Origin: CALJEL01 sp041082235
GTDB taxonomy: Bacteria; Nitrospirota; Thermodesulfovibrionia; Thermodesulfovibrionales; CALJEL01
Assembly: GCA_041082235.1 (NCBI GenBank)
Contig: JBDOIG010000116.1
Span: 1-7,363 of the forward strand
Direction: 5' to 3'
DNA: 7,363 nt
The notes below the pieces were generated by a model that saw only the letters and a list, made by a program, of their open reading frames with translations, did no database searches and had not been told where the DNA came from. Below, in pieces: positions 1-5,878 of this stretch. Made by a program: the position numbers and the translations under genes. Position 1 is the stretch's first letter; the number at the start of each line of letters is the position of its first letter.

Positions 1-181
1 AGAAATAAATTTTTAATTTTTAAAATATAAGGGGAGCTTGAGGGGCGTTGCCCCTCAAAGCTCTGTAACTAAAGGTTTATCACCCAACTGGTGAAGTAAT
101 TGAGGGACTTTGTCCCTCAAACTCCCTATTAGATAATTTTAATTCTATTTTTGGGGTTTTAAAGGGGCGAAGCCCCTTTTA
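1..181 (-). repeat. Partial inverted copy of the hairpin-rich palindromic element (cut by window edge)
   Basis: Seen directly: this stretch is the reverse complement of the core of the element at 4110-4523. Positions 26-130 align without gaps to 4387-4283 with two mismatches in 105 by eye. Positions 1-25 match 4412-4388 with about three more. A short diverged spacer follows, then a third shared hairpin near 161-179. It contains three strong hairpins: 34-63 (GAGGGGC/GCCCCTC stem), 100-120 (TTGAGGGAC, loop TTT, GTCCCTCAA) and 161-179 (AAAGGGGC, loop GAA, GCCCCTTT). Similarity stops at about 181. The other end runs off the window, so its true length is unknown. No coding sequence is seen in it. 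Confidence 0.9.
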
Positions 182-216
182 TGTTTGGTAATGTTGATTT
201 AATAGTTTACATTAAG

Positions 217-258
217 GTGTCGCAATAAAGTCTCTTCAGCATACCCCGTATCTGTCGG
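217..258 (+). repeat. Degenerate intergenic motif, copy A
   Basis: This begins GTGTCGCA, then TAAAG, a C/T-rich run, GCAT and CCCGT, and ends ATCTGTCGG. The same order of words appears at 4669-4702, followed by a related TCTATCGGACAG stretch near 4731. Both copies lie a little downstream of a copy of the hairpin element and just before CGCATTAC-type short words. Alignment is by eye and imperfect. It may be a remnant of an older repeat. Its function is unknown. Confidence 0.45.
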
Positions 259-294
259 CAGTTTACGACTTATGTATCAAGGACGCATTACATA

Positions 295-324
295 TTACGC
301 ATTGCGGATTATTTTTGATATAAT
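295..324 (+). promoter_or_regulatory. Candidate sigma-70 promoter for the ExeA-like gene, possibly leaderless
   Basis: A perfect TATAAT lies at 319-324, only five bases before the ATG at 330, and no Shine-Dalgarno-like sequence precedes that ATG. The best -35 candidate is TTACGC at 295-300 with an 18-base spacer, which is weak. If the -10 is real, transcription would start at or next to the start codon, giving a leaderless mRNA. The thiD gene has the same arrangement. Confidence 0.45.
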
Positions 325-329
325 ATTGC

Positions 330-1148
330 ATGGATTATATAAAATATTATGGTCTTAAGGAACATCCCTTTTCAAATGTGGTGGAACCAAGGTTCTACTA
401 CAAAAGCAGACAGCACACCGAGGCAATAATAAAATTAAAGCATGCAATAGAGGGGAAAAAGGGGCTTTCTGTTGTAATTGGTGATATAGGCACCGGAAAG
501 ACTACACTTGCAAGGCGTTTGCTGGAAGAACTTGATGAGTCAAAATATGAGGCAGCACTTCTTGTTGTGATTCATTCCTCAGTAAGTTCTGATTGGCTTT
601 TAAAAAAATTTGCATTTCAGCTCGGAGTTCAGGATGTAAGGGATGACAGGATTGAGATACTGGGTCAGATATATAAGAGACTTCTTGAGATTAATGAACA
701 GGGGAAGGTTGCTGTTGTTTTAATTGATGAGGTCCAGATGTTAAGGACAAGAGAACTTATGGAAGAATTCAGAGGCCTTCTCAATATGGAGCTCCCTGAT
801 GGTAAGATGGTAAACTTTATATTCTTTGGACTTCCTGATCTGGATCAGATACTGAGCCTTGATGAACCCTTGAAGCAAAGGGTAAGTACAAGAATTACCC
901 TCAAACCATTTACAGAAGAAGATACCGGGGAATACATCATGCACAGGCTCAATGTTGCAGGTAGCAACAGGATAATCTTTACGCCTGATGCAATAACAAT
1001 GATCTATAAATATTCAAAGGGAGTACCAAGGCTGATAAATACTATCTGTGATAATGCCCTCCTTGAAGGTTTTCTCAGAAAAAAGCAGGAGATTGATGGT
1101 TCCGTAATAAAGACCGTTGCAATAGACCTCGGTCTTAATTCTGAATAA
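330..1148 (+). CDS. ExeA/GspA-type AAA ATPase
   Basis: A 272-residue cytoplasmic P-loop ATPase of the ExeA/GspA family. ExeA helps assemble secretin and cell-envelope export machines, and relatives sit in type II secretion, type IV pilus and polysaccharide loci. Seen: the family opening MDYIKYYGLKEHPF; Walker A GDIGTGKTT at residues 51-59; Walker B VAVVLIDEVQ at 127-136 with Asp133-Glu134; a sensor-1-like FIFFGLPDL at 163-171; candidate arginine fingers in LKQRVSTR at 181-188; and a sensor-2 GVPRLIN at 231-237. The protein ends after the ATPase part: the C-terminal peptidoglycan-binding domain and transmembrane segment of Aeromonas ExeA are absent, as in many short homologues. The start is fixed by the family N-terminus; there is no ribosome binding site. 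It stands alone here, converging on the lipoprotein gene 21 bases away with no visible terminator. The process it serves cannot be told from this window. Confidence 0.9.
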   Translation: MDYIKYYGLKEHPFSNVVEPRFYYKSRQHTEAIIKLKHAIEGKKGLSVVIGDIGTGKTTLARRLLEELDESKYEAALLVVIHSSVSSDWLLKKFAFQLGVQDVRDDRIEILGQIYKRLLEINEQGKVAVVLIDEVQMLRTRELMEEFRGLLNMELPDGKMVNFIFFGLPDLDQILSLDEPLKQRVSTRITLKPFTEEDTGEYIMHRLNVAGSNRIIFTPDAITMIYKYSKGVPRLINTICDNALLEGFLRKKQEIDGSVIKTVAIDLGLNSE

Positions 1149-1169
1149 ACTCACGGGGTATTCTCACTG

Positions 1170-1865
1170 TTATTTTGCTGCAGTTCCTGTAACTATCTTT
1201 TCTATATGAAGGGTTATTTCATTGCCCTGAAGCTTTACTGTAATCAAAGATGGAAACCATATCCCATTTTTAAATTCTATATATTCCTGTGGCGAAGTTA
1301 CAGTAGAGGGATAAAATTCGGGTCTTTCATAATTTATCAACACAGAAGGGACTTCAGGAAGATGTATTACCTGACTCCGGGGAATGTAGTCTTTAACAAG
1401 ATAGACCTTTCTCCAAGAATTCCTCACAATAATAAGGTTATCTTTCTCTTCCACTTCCCTTTCCTCCATCTTCCACCAGAGGAGACAGGAACGCAGTGCC
1501 TCAATAAGTAAATAGGCTTTCTCAGGAGATAGGTTTTTGCCTTCCGTGATTATCTTTCCATCAGAGAGCCTTATCTCAGAGATAAGAAAACCAAGAGAAT
1601 AGACCCTCAGCACTGTCTCACCACCTGCGGTATCATCTCCATTAATAAGCATTGAGGCATTTCCTGAGATCTCTTCACCCTGTCTGCTTACCTTGATAGA
1701 AAAAAGAAATTTTGCTGTCTTGATTGAATCAAGTTTTAAAAGATATTCATTAAATGTCATCTCCTCTGGCAGTGGCTGGGGAGGTATTTTTTTTGCACAG
1801 CTGGATAATAGTAAAATAAAGCAGAATAACAGCAGTGCAGAAGTAAAGAAGTGTGAAAGGGTCAT
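1170..1865 (-). CDS. Putative outer-membrane lipoprotein, LolB-like
   Basis: A predicted 231-residue lipoprotein. The reading frame is open further upstream (to 1952), but the ATG at 1865 is chosen because it opens directly on a lipoprotein signal peptide: MTLSHFF, a hydrophobic run (residues 8-20), then the lipobox LSSC with lipidated Cys23. The next residues are Ala-Lys, not Asp, which fits outer-membrane sorting. The mature part is rich in predicted beta strands. The pattern of a strand with an 'isGnasmlin' stretch, then 'LRVYSLGFLISEIRLSDGK', recalls the LolA/LolB fold, whose members carry lipoproteins to the outer membrane. That family call rests on pattern memory only, and a DUF4292-like lipoprotein is an alternative. 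The gene is last in the thiD-radA run, 58 bases after the radA stop, with only a moderate AGAGG-type ribosome site. The lipoprotein call is firmer than the LolB call. Confidence 0.75.
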   Translation of the reverse strand: MTLSHFFTSALLLFCFILLLSSCAKKIPPQPLPEEMTFNEYLLKLDSIKTAKFLFSIKVSRQGEEISGNASMLINGDDTAGGETVLRVYSLGFLISEIRLSDGKIITEGKNLSPEKAYLLIEALRSCLLWWKMEEREVEEKDNLIIVRNSWRKVYLVKDYIPRSQVIHLPEVPSVLINYERPEFYPSTVTSPQEYIEFKNGIWFPSLITVKLQGNEITLHIEKIVTGTAAK

Positions 1866-1923
1866 GGTGCATCTGACCTCTGGACTCCATGACTTCTGCA
1901 CCCTTCCTGACTTCAGGGCTATG

Positions 1924-3276
1924 CTATCTGAATAAATATTCCATTGCCTCATTGAGCTCCTTTACACCTATGACCTCTATAGAGACATTTCCCTTGAGCC
2001 TTTCAGCATTTGCCTTCGGGATCACTGCCCTTTTAAAGGCTATCTTCTGAGCCTCTTTGAGCCTCAGGTCTGCGTGGCTTACCGCCCTTATCTCTCCTGA
2101 GAGGCCTATTTCTCCAAAGACAATTGTGTGAGGATCAACAGGAATATCTTTTGCTGAAGAGCTCATAGCTGTAACAATAGCAAGGTCAGCCGCAGGTTCA
2201 AGGACCTTAAGCCCTCCAACAACATTTACAAATATATCCATTCCCATGAGGTGTATACCTGCCTTTTTCTCAAGGACAGCAATGAGGAGATTCACCCTGT
2301 TGTAATCCACTCCAATAGATGTCCTTCTTGGAACACCAAAGGTGGCTGGTGAGACAAGTGCCTGAAATTCAAGAAGTATGGGTCTTGTTCCCTCTATGCT
2401 TGCTGTAACAACTGTGCCTGTTGCACCTTCTGGCCTTTCTGAAAGGAATATCTCTGATGGATTTTCTATTTCCTTGAGTCCCTCATCTGTCATCTCAAAG
2501 ACACCTATTTCATTAGAGGAGCCGAATCTATTTTTTATAGCCCTGAGGATTCTGTAGGAATGTCCCTTTTCACCTTCAAAATAAATCACTGTGTCAACAA
2601 TATGCTCAAGGACCCTCGGACCTGCTATTGAGCCATCTTTTGTAACATGACCTATTATGAATACTGATGTGCCTGTCTTTTTTGCAAAAAACATGAGTTC
2701 CTGAGCACATTCCCTCACCTGACCAACCGAGCCCGGTGCTGAGGGAAGTTCCTGTGAATACATGGTCTGTATTGAGTCAATGACCATTGCAACTGGTGCT
2801 ATTTTCTTTGCTGTCTCAATGATGTTTTCAAGGCATGTCTCTGATTGAAGGAGTATCTTTTCAGAGCTTATGTTCAATCTTTCAGCCCTTATCTTTATCT
2901 GCTCAAGAGATTCCTCGCCAGAGACATAAAGGACATTGCCATAATGGATTATCCCATCCATTGCCTGAAGAAGAAGTGTGGATTTTCCTATCCCGGGGTC
3001 ACCTCCTATGAGTATAAGTGAACCAGGGACAATGCCACCTCCAAGAACCCGGTCAAATTCTTTTATATCAGTGAGAACTCTCTTTTCTTTTATATATGAT
3101 ATGCTCTTAAGGGGTCTGGGAGCTGATATCTCAGAAAGCCTGTGAGCGGGCAGGGATCTTACCTGTCTTTCCTCAACAAGGCTATTCCATTGACCACAAT
3201 CAGGACATTTCCCGAGCCATTTTGGTGAGACAAATCCACAGGCCTGGCATTGATAGATAATGGTTTCTTTCTTCAC
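1924..3276 (-). CDS. radA: DNA repair protein RadA (Sms)
   Basis: RadA is a RecA-like ATPase that drives branch migration and processes recombination intermediates. At 450 residues it is full length. Seen in order: an N-terminal C4 zinc finger (Cys10-x2-Cys13 and Cys24-x2-Cys27, in the diagnostic SPKWLGKCPDCGQW context); Walker A GGDPGIGKST at residues 91-100; Walker B VAMVIDSIQT at 162-171; the RadA signature KNRFGS at 248-253; and a C-terminal Lon-protease-like domain from about residue 280, with FGEIGLSGEIRAV near 387-399. The start is a GTG at 3276, one base after the thiD stop codon (TGA-T-GTG). It gives the expected family N-terminus and has a weak GAAGGG ribosome site upstream, so translation is probably coupled to thiD. 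An ATG overlapping the thiD stop runs straight into TGA and cannot be the start. The stop is TAG. Confidence 0.98.
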   Translation of the reverse strand: MKKETIIYQCQACGFVSPKWLGKCPDCGQWNSLVEERQVRSLPAHRLSEISAPRPLKSISYIKEKRVLTDIKEFDRVLGGGIVPGSLILIGGDPGIGKSTLLLQAMDGIIHYGNVLYVSGEESLEQIKIRAERLNISSEKILLQSETCLENIIETAKKIAPVAMVIDSIQTMYSQELPSAPGSVGQVRECAQELMFFAKKTGTSVFIIGHVTKDGSIAGPRVLEHIVDTVIYFEGEKGHSYRILRAIKNRFGSSNEIGVFEMTDEGLKEIENPSEIFLSERPEGATGTVVTASIEGTRPILLEFQALVSPATFGVPRRTSIGVDYNRVNLLIAVLEKKAGIHLMGMDIFVNVVGGLKVLEPAADLAIVTAMSSSAKDIPVDPHTIVFGEIGLSGEIRAVSHADLRLKEAQKIAFKRAVIPKANAERLKGNVSIEVIGVKELNEAMEYLFR

Positions 3277-3277
3277 A

Positions 3278-4060
3278 TCAAAGCCCTTCTGAAACCGGAT
3301 TCATTAAGATAGCCATACCTTTTCCAGGGTAAAATGCCTTTGTCATGGCAATTTTAAGGAAATCCTTTGCTATCCTGACTGATTCAAGAGAAGATTTTCC
3401 AAGGGCAAGATTTGCTGCTATCGCTGCAGAGAAGGTACAACCTGTGCCATGGAATTCACCGCTTATCCGCTCGGCTTGCAGCAGGAAGAAGTCTCCATCA
3501 TAAAATACATCTGCACTTACATTTCCTTCAAGATGCCCACCTGTGATAACCACTGTCTCTGCTCCCATTCCTTTAAGCCTCTTAGCAGCTCCTTTCATAT
3601 CCTCTATGTGTTCAATATTTATCCCTGTCAGTAAAGAGGCCTCATAAAGATTAGGAGTGATAACCCTTGAAAGGGGTATAAGCCTTTCCCTTAAAATATC
3701 GAGAGTCCTGTCTTCCAGAAGGCTCACACCTGTGGAGGATACTGTTACTGGATCAATTACAAGATTTTTGAGTTCATATCTTTTTATTATCCCTTCAATG
3801 ACCTCTATATTCTCCCTGCTGTAAATCATTCCTGTCTTGAGACTCTGAGGCCTGATGTCATCCAGGAGCACAGTGAGCTGTCTTTCAAGTTCATCTGCAC
3901 TTACAGGATAGATCTCTTCAACACCCATTGTATTCTGGCAGGTAACAGAGGTTATGGCTGATATGCCATAAACTCCAAAATACCAGAAGACCCTCAGGTC
4001 TGCCTGAAGACCTGCACCTCCTGTAGGGTCAGAGCCTGCTATGGTGAGGCTGATAGGCAT
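3278..4060 (-). CDS. thiD: Hydroxymethylpyrimidine / HMP-phosphate kinase ThiD
   Basis: ThiD phosphorylates 4-amino-5-hydroxymethyl-2-methylpyrimidine twice to give the pyrophosphate joined to the thiazole in thiamin synthesis. At 260 residues it has the usual single-domain length, with no fused ThiE or ThiN. Seen: IAGSDPTGGAGLQADL at residues 7-22, which lines the substrate pocket; QNT at 42-44; KTGMI at 75-79; DPV at 103-105; TPNLYEA at 135-141; and the ribokinase-fold anion hole GTGC at 205-208 with catalytic Cys208, followed by SAAIAA. It is first in the run thiD-radA-lipoprotein. No Shine-Dalgarno precedes the ATG, but TATAAT lies six bases upstream, suggesting a leaderless transcript. 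No TPP riboswitch is seen upstream. Pyridoxal kinases share the fold, but the motifs match ThiD better. Confidence 0.95.
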   Translation of the reverse strand: MPISLTIAGSDPTGGAGLQADLRVFWYFGVYGISAITSVTCQNTMGVEEIYPVSADELERQLTVLLDDIRPQSLKTGMIYSRENIEVIEGIIKRYELKNLVIDPVTVSSTGVSLLEDRTLDILRERLIPLSRVITPNLYEASLLTGINIEHIEDMKGAAKRLKGMGAETVVITGGHLEGNVSADVFYDGDFFLLQAERISGEFHGTGCTFSAAIAANLALGKSSLESVRIAKDFLKIAMTKAFYPGKGMAILMNPVSEGL

Positions 4061-4066
4061 TTATTT

Positions 4067-4096
4067 ATTATAACAGACAAGTAATGTGATGAGTAA
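4067..4096 (-). promoter_or_regulatory. Candidate promoter for thiD-radA-lipoprotein, possibly leaderless
   Basis: On the minus strand TATAAT occupies 4072-4067, followed by six bases (AAATAA) and the thiD ATG at 4060. The best -35 candidate is TTACTC at 4096-4091 with an 18-base spacer, the same weak form and spacing as in front of the ExeA-like gene. It lies inside the short repeated word ACTCATCAC. There is no ribosome binding site. Confidence 0.45.
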
Positions 4097-4109
4097 TTCG
4101 TGATGAGTT

Positions 4110-4523
4110 CCCAAATTTGCTATTAGAAACATTTTATGATTATCGGGGTATGCCTCAAAGCCTTTATAAAGCTCAAAGGGGCATGAGCCCCTTTGAAACC
4201 CGAAAAAATAAATTTTTAATTTTCAAAACTTAAAGGGGCTTTGCCCCTTTAAATCCCCCAAATTATTTTATTATAAAATTAAAATAGGGAGTTTGAGGGA
4301 CAAAGTCCCTCAATTACTTCACCAGCTGGGTGATAAACCTTTAGTTACAGAGCTTTGAGGAGCAACGCCCCTCAAGCTCCCCTTATATTTTAAAAATTTA
4401 AAATTTATTTTCTCGGGTTTCAAAGGGGCGAAAAGCCCCTTTGAGCTCTGCCCCTTTGAGCTTTATAAAGGCTTTGAGGCATACCCTGCTAATCAGGAAA
4501 TGTTTCTAATAGCAAATCTGGGG
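4110..4523. repeat. 414-bp palindromic element with long terminal inverted repeats and nested hairpins
   Basis: The two ends are inverted copies of each other. The arm 4110-4182 (starting CCCAAATTTGCTATTAGAAA) matches the reverse complement of 4523-4450 with a handful of mismatches, including an unbroken identical stretch of about 33 bases at 4150-4182. Looser arm similarity continues inward to about 4230 and 4384. Nested perfect stems lie at 4174-4195, 4230-4252, 4293-4313 and 4421-4443, and a near-perfect one at 4350-4378. The core 4232-4413 recurs inverted at 1-181. There is no transposase or plausible ORF inside and no clear target-site duplication. The best description is a non-autonomous, MITE-like or REP-like repeat. 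The family is not recognised. Confidence 0.85.
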
Positions 4524-4532
4524 AATACAGTG

Positions 4533-4578
4533 ATTTGCCAATAGAAAAAGCAGGCTACTTCAAAGCCTTTACAAAGCG
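4533..4578 (+). repeat. Decayed fragment of the element's terminal arm
   Basis: ATTTGC, then an A-rich AATAGAAA, then TTCAAAGCCTTTACAAAGC at 4559-4577, repeat in the same order the words of the left arm (ATTTGCTATTAGAAA ... CTCAAAGCCTTTATAAAGC at 4115-4173), with shorter spacing and mismatches. It lies immediately outside the right arm, in direct orientation with the left arm. Confidence 0.5.
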
Positions 4579-4594
4579 ACGATGGTCAGGATAA

Positions 4595-4627
4595 AGGATT
4601 CAAGATACAAAATTCAGGATTCAAGAT
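4595..4627 (+). repeat. 12-base direct repeat, 21-base period
   Basis: AGGATTCAAGAT occurs at 4595-4606 and again at 4616-4627, separated by an A/T-rich spacer, with further partial similarity after the second copy. This looks like a low-complexity intergenic repeat. It makes the overlapping 65-codon open frame look protein-like (repeated KIQDSR-type words), but that is an artefact. Confidence 0.7.
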
Positions 4628-4668
4628 TTAAAAAATCGTACGTCGCGTATCTTCTATCATGGATTAGA

Positions 4669-4746
4669 GTGTCGCAGTTAAAGCCCCTTTCGGCATCCCG
4701 TCCATTTTATTTAAGATTTGTTGTAAATCTTCTATCGGACAGTAAG
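4669..4746 (+). repeat. Degenerate intergenic motif, copy B, with internal hairpin
   Basis: GTGTCGCA, TTAAAG, CCCCTTT, GGCAT and CCCGT at 4669-4701 follow the same order as copy A at 217-250. The tail TCTATCGGACAG at 4731-4742 resembles the ATCTGTCGGCAG of copy A, but about 25 extra bases separate it here. Those include the hairpin AAGATTT/AAATCTT at 4713-4731. Confidence 0.4.
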
Positions 4747-4894
4747 CAGCAGCTAATATCACAATCAGCAATGAAATAATCCGTGATGTGATCAGCGATG
4801 AGTGAACTCACAACGCATTACGCATAACTCATCACACATTACCGGCAAGAGGAATATTGCATTTTCTGATGTGCTGATGTAAGCTTACTCTGAT

Positions 4895-5878
4895 ATGAGA
4901 CTGGACATAGAATTTTATCAGGGGAAAAGGCAACTGCCAGCCATTGTCTTTATCCATGGTCTTGGAATGGATAAAACTCTCTGGACATCTGCCTGTGATG
5001 CAAGGATAGCTGGAGGACTTTTACCATACAGTCTTTTGCTTAAGGAAAGACCTCAGGAGATAAATCTTTCAGGACTACCTCTTATCAAACCGGAACCACT
5101 TACCGCCGGGAATTCACCACTCTCTCTAACTACTTCTTACCAGGACCTGAGGGAAGATGGTTATAGTGTAATTGCCTGGTCTCAGAGAAGGCCGGTTGGC
5201 CCCATAAGTGCTGCTATTGATGAACTCTACCACATCATTGAGTTTATCTCATCTTTTACGGATAGAGGTGTAATCCTTATCGGTCATAGCAGAGGTGGTT
5301 TAATTGCGAGAAGATATGTTGAACTTCATGGTATAAAAAGGACCTGTGGGATTATAACCATTGCAACTCCCCACAAAGGTAGCACCATGGCACAATGGGT
5401 CAGATATCTATCAATCATAACTTCTGCGCTTAATCCCTTGCTGAGGTATCTGCCCGAGGGAAAGGTATCAAAAACTTTAAAGAGGATTAATGATTTTTTA
5501 AAAAGCGAAGCCATAAAGGAATTACTTCCTGAATCTTCTTTTATAAAATCTCTAAGACCTGTAAAAGGAATGAATTTTTTCTCCGTAGCAGGGACAGAGT
5601 CTCACCTTTTCAGCCTTTACAGATGGGATATCAGAAAAGAAAGTAACAATTTTATTTTAAGACCTGAAGAAATCTTTTCATTCCCTGAATCCCTGATTCC
5701 TCTTATCCCTGAAAGTCATATACCACCTGAATGGAGGAGAGGTTCCGGGGATGGTCTTGTTAGTCTTGAAAGTGCAAGGCTTGAAGACTGTTGCGAATTC
5801 AAACTCAGCCATGCTAAGATTCTAACTAACCCTGAGGTCAGGGCTTATATAAGGAGGGTAATAAAAGCTCTGTCATGA
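4895..5878 (+). CDS. Alpha/beta-hydrolase, lipase/esterase-like
   Basis: A 327-residue serine hydrolase of the alpha/beta fold, probably a lipase or esterase acting on an acyl ester. The substrate is unknown. Seen: an oxyanion-loop HGLGM at residues 21-25; the nucleophile elbow GHSRGG at 130-135 with Ser132; TPHKGS at 158-163, typical of PGAP1/lipase-like members that act on lipid substrates; and candidate catalytic Asp286 (GSGDGLVS) and His306 (LSHAKIL). The triad is therefore complete. There is no signal peptide and no transmembrane segment, so it is predicted to be cytoplasmic. Residues 35-82 look like an insertion that could act as a lid. The ATG at 4895 is the only start between an upstream in-frame stop (4880) and the conserved part, and no good ribosome site precedes it. 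The stop codon overlaps the next start (ATGA), so the two proteins are probably translated together. Confidence 0.88.
   Translation: MRLDIEFYQGKRQLPAIVFIHGLGMDKTLWTSACDARIAGGLLPYSLLLKERPQEINLSGLPLIKPEPLTAGNSPLSLTTSYQDLREDGYSVIAWSQRRPVGPISAAIDELYHIIEFISSFTDRGVILIGHSRGGLIARRYVELHGIKRTCGIITIATPHKGSTMAQWVRYLSIITSALNPLLRYLPEGKVSKTLKRINDFLKSEAIKELLPESSFIKSLRPVKGMNFFSVAGTESHLFSLYRWDIRKESNNFILRPEEIFSFPESLIPLIPESHIPPEWRRGSGDGLVSLESARLEDCCEFKLSHAKILTNPEVRAYIRRVIKALS

Larger units (their letters stand above)
4524..4894. other. Repeat-rich non-coding stretch between the palindromic element and the hydrolase gene
   Basis: I see no gene here. The stretch contains, in order, a decayed fragment of the element's arm, a 12-base direct repeat, copy B of the degenerate motif, an AAGATTT/AAATCTT hairpin (4713-4731), and short words such as CGCATTACGCAT (4814-4825) and ACTCATCAC (4827-4835, the reverse complement of GTGATGAGT found at 4086 and 4100). 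The promoter of the hydrolase gene should lie near the right end. TTGCAT at 4857 with TAAGCT at 4880 is too weak to call. Confidence 0.6.

Noticed and set aside
1206..1511. 101-codon open frame on the + strand
   Set aside because: It is antisense to the lipoprotein gene, which has a signal peptide and lipobox. The + frame shows no family features.
1866..1952. Longer 260-residue start for the lipoprotein gene
   Set aside because: It would overlap radA and place about 29 hydrophilic residues before the lipoprotein signal peptide. The ATG at 1865 gives a normal signal peptide.
4110..4523. CRISPR array or bidirectional terminator
   Set aside because: There are no regularly spaced direct repeats with unique spacers, and the region lies between divergent gene starts, where terminators are not expected.
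4100..4535. Target-site duplication flanking the palindromic element
   Set aside because: Bases just outside the arms (...GATGAGTT and AATACAGTGA...) do not form a convincing direct repeat, so transposition is not shown.
4582..4779. 65-codon open frame on the + strand
   Set aside because: It runs through the 12-base direct repeat and the degenerate motif, has repeat-made KIQDSR-like words, no ribosome site and no recognisable domain.
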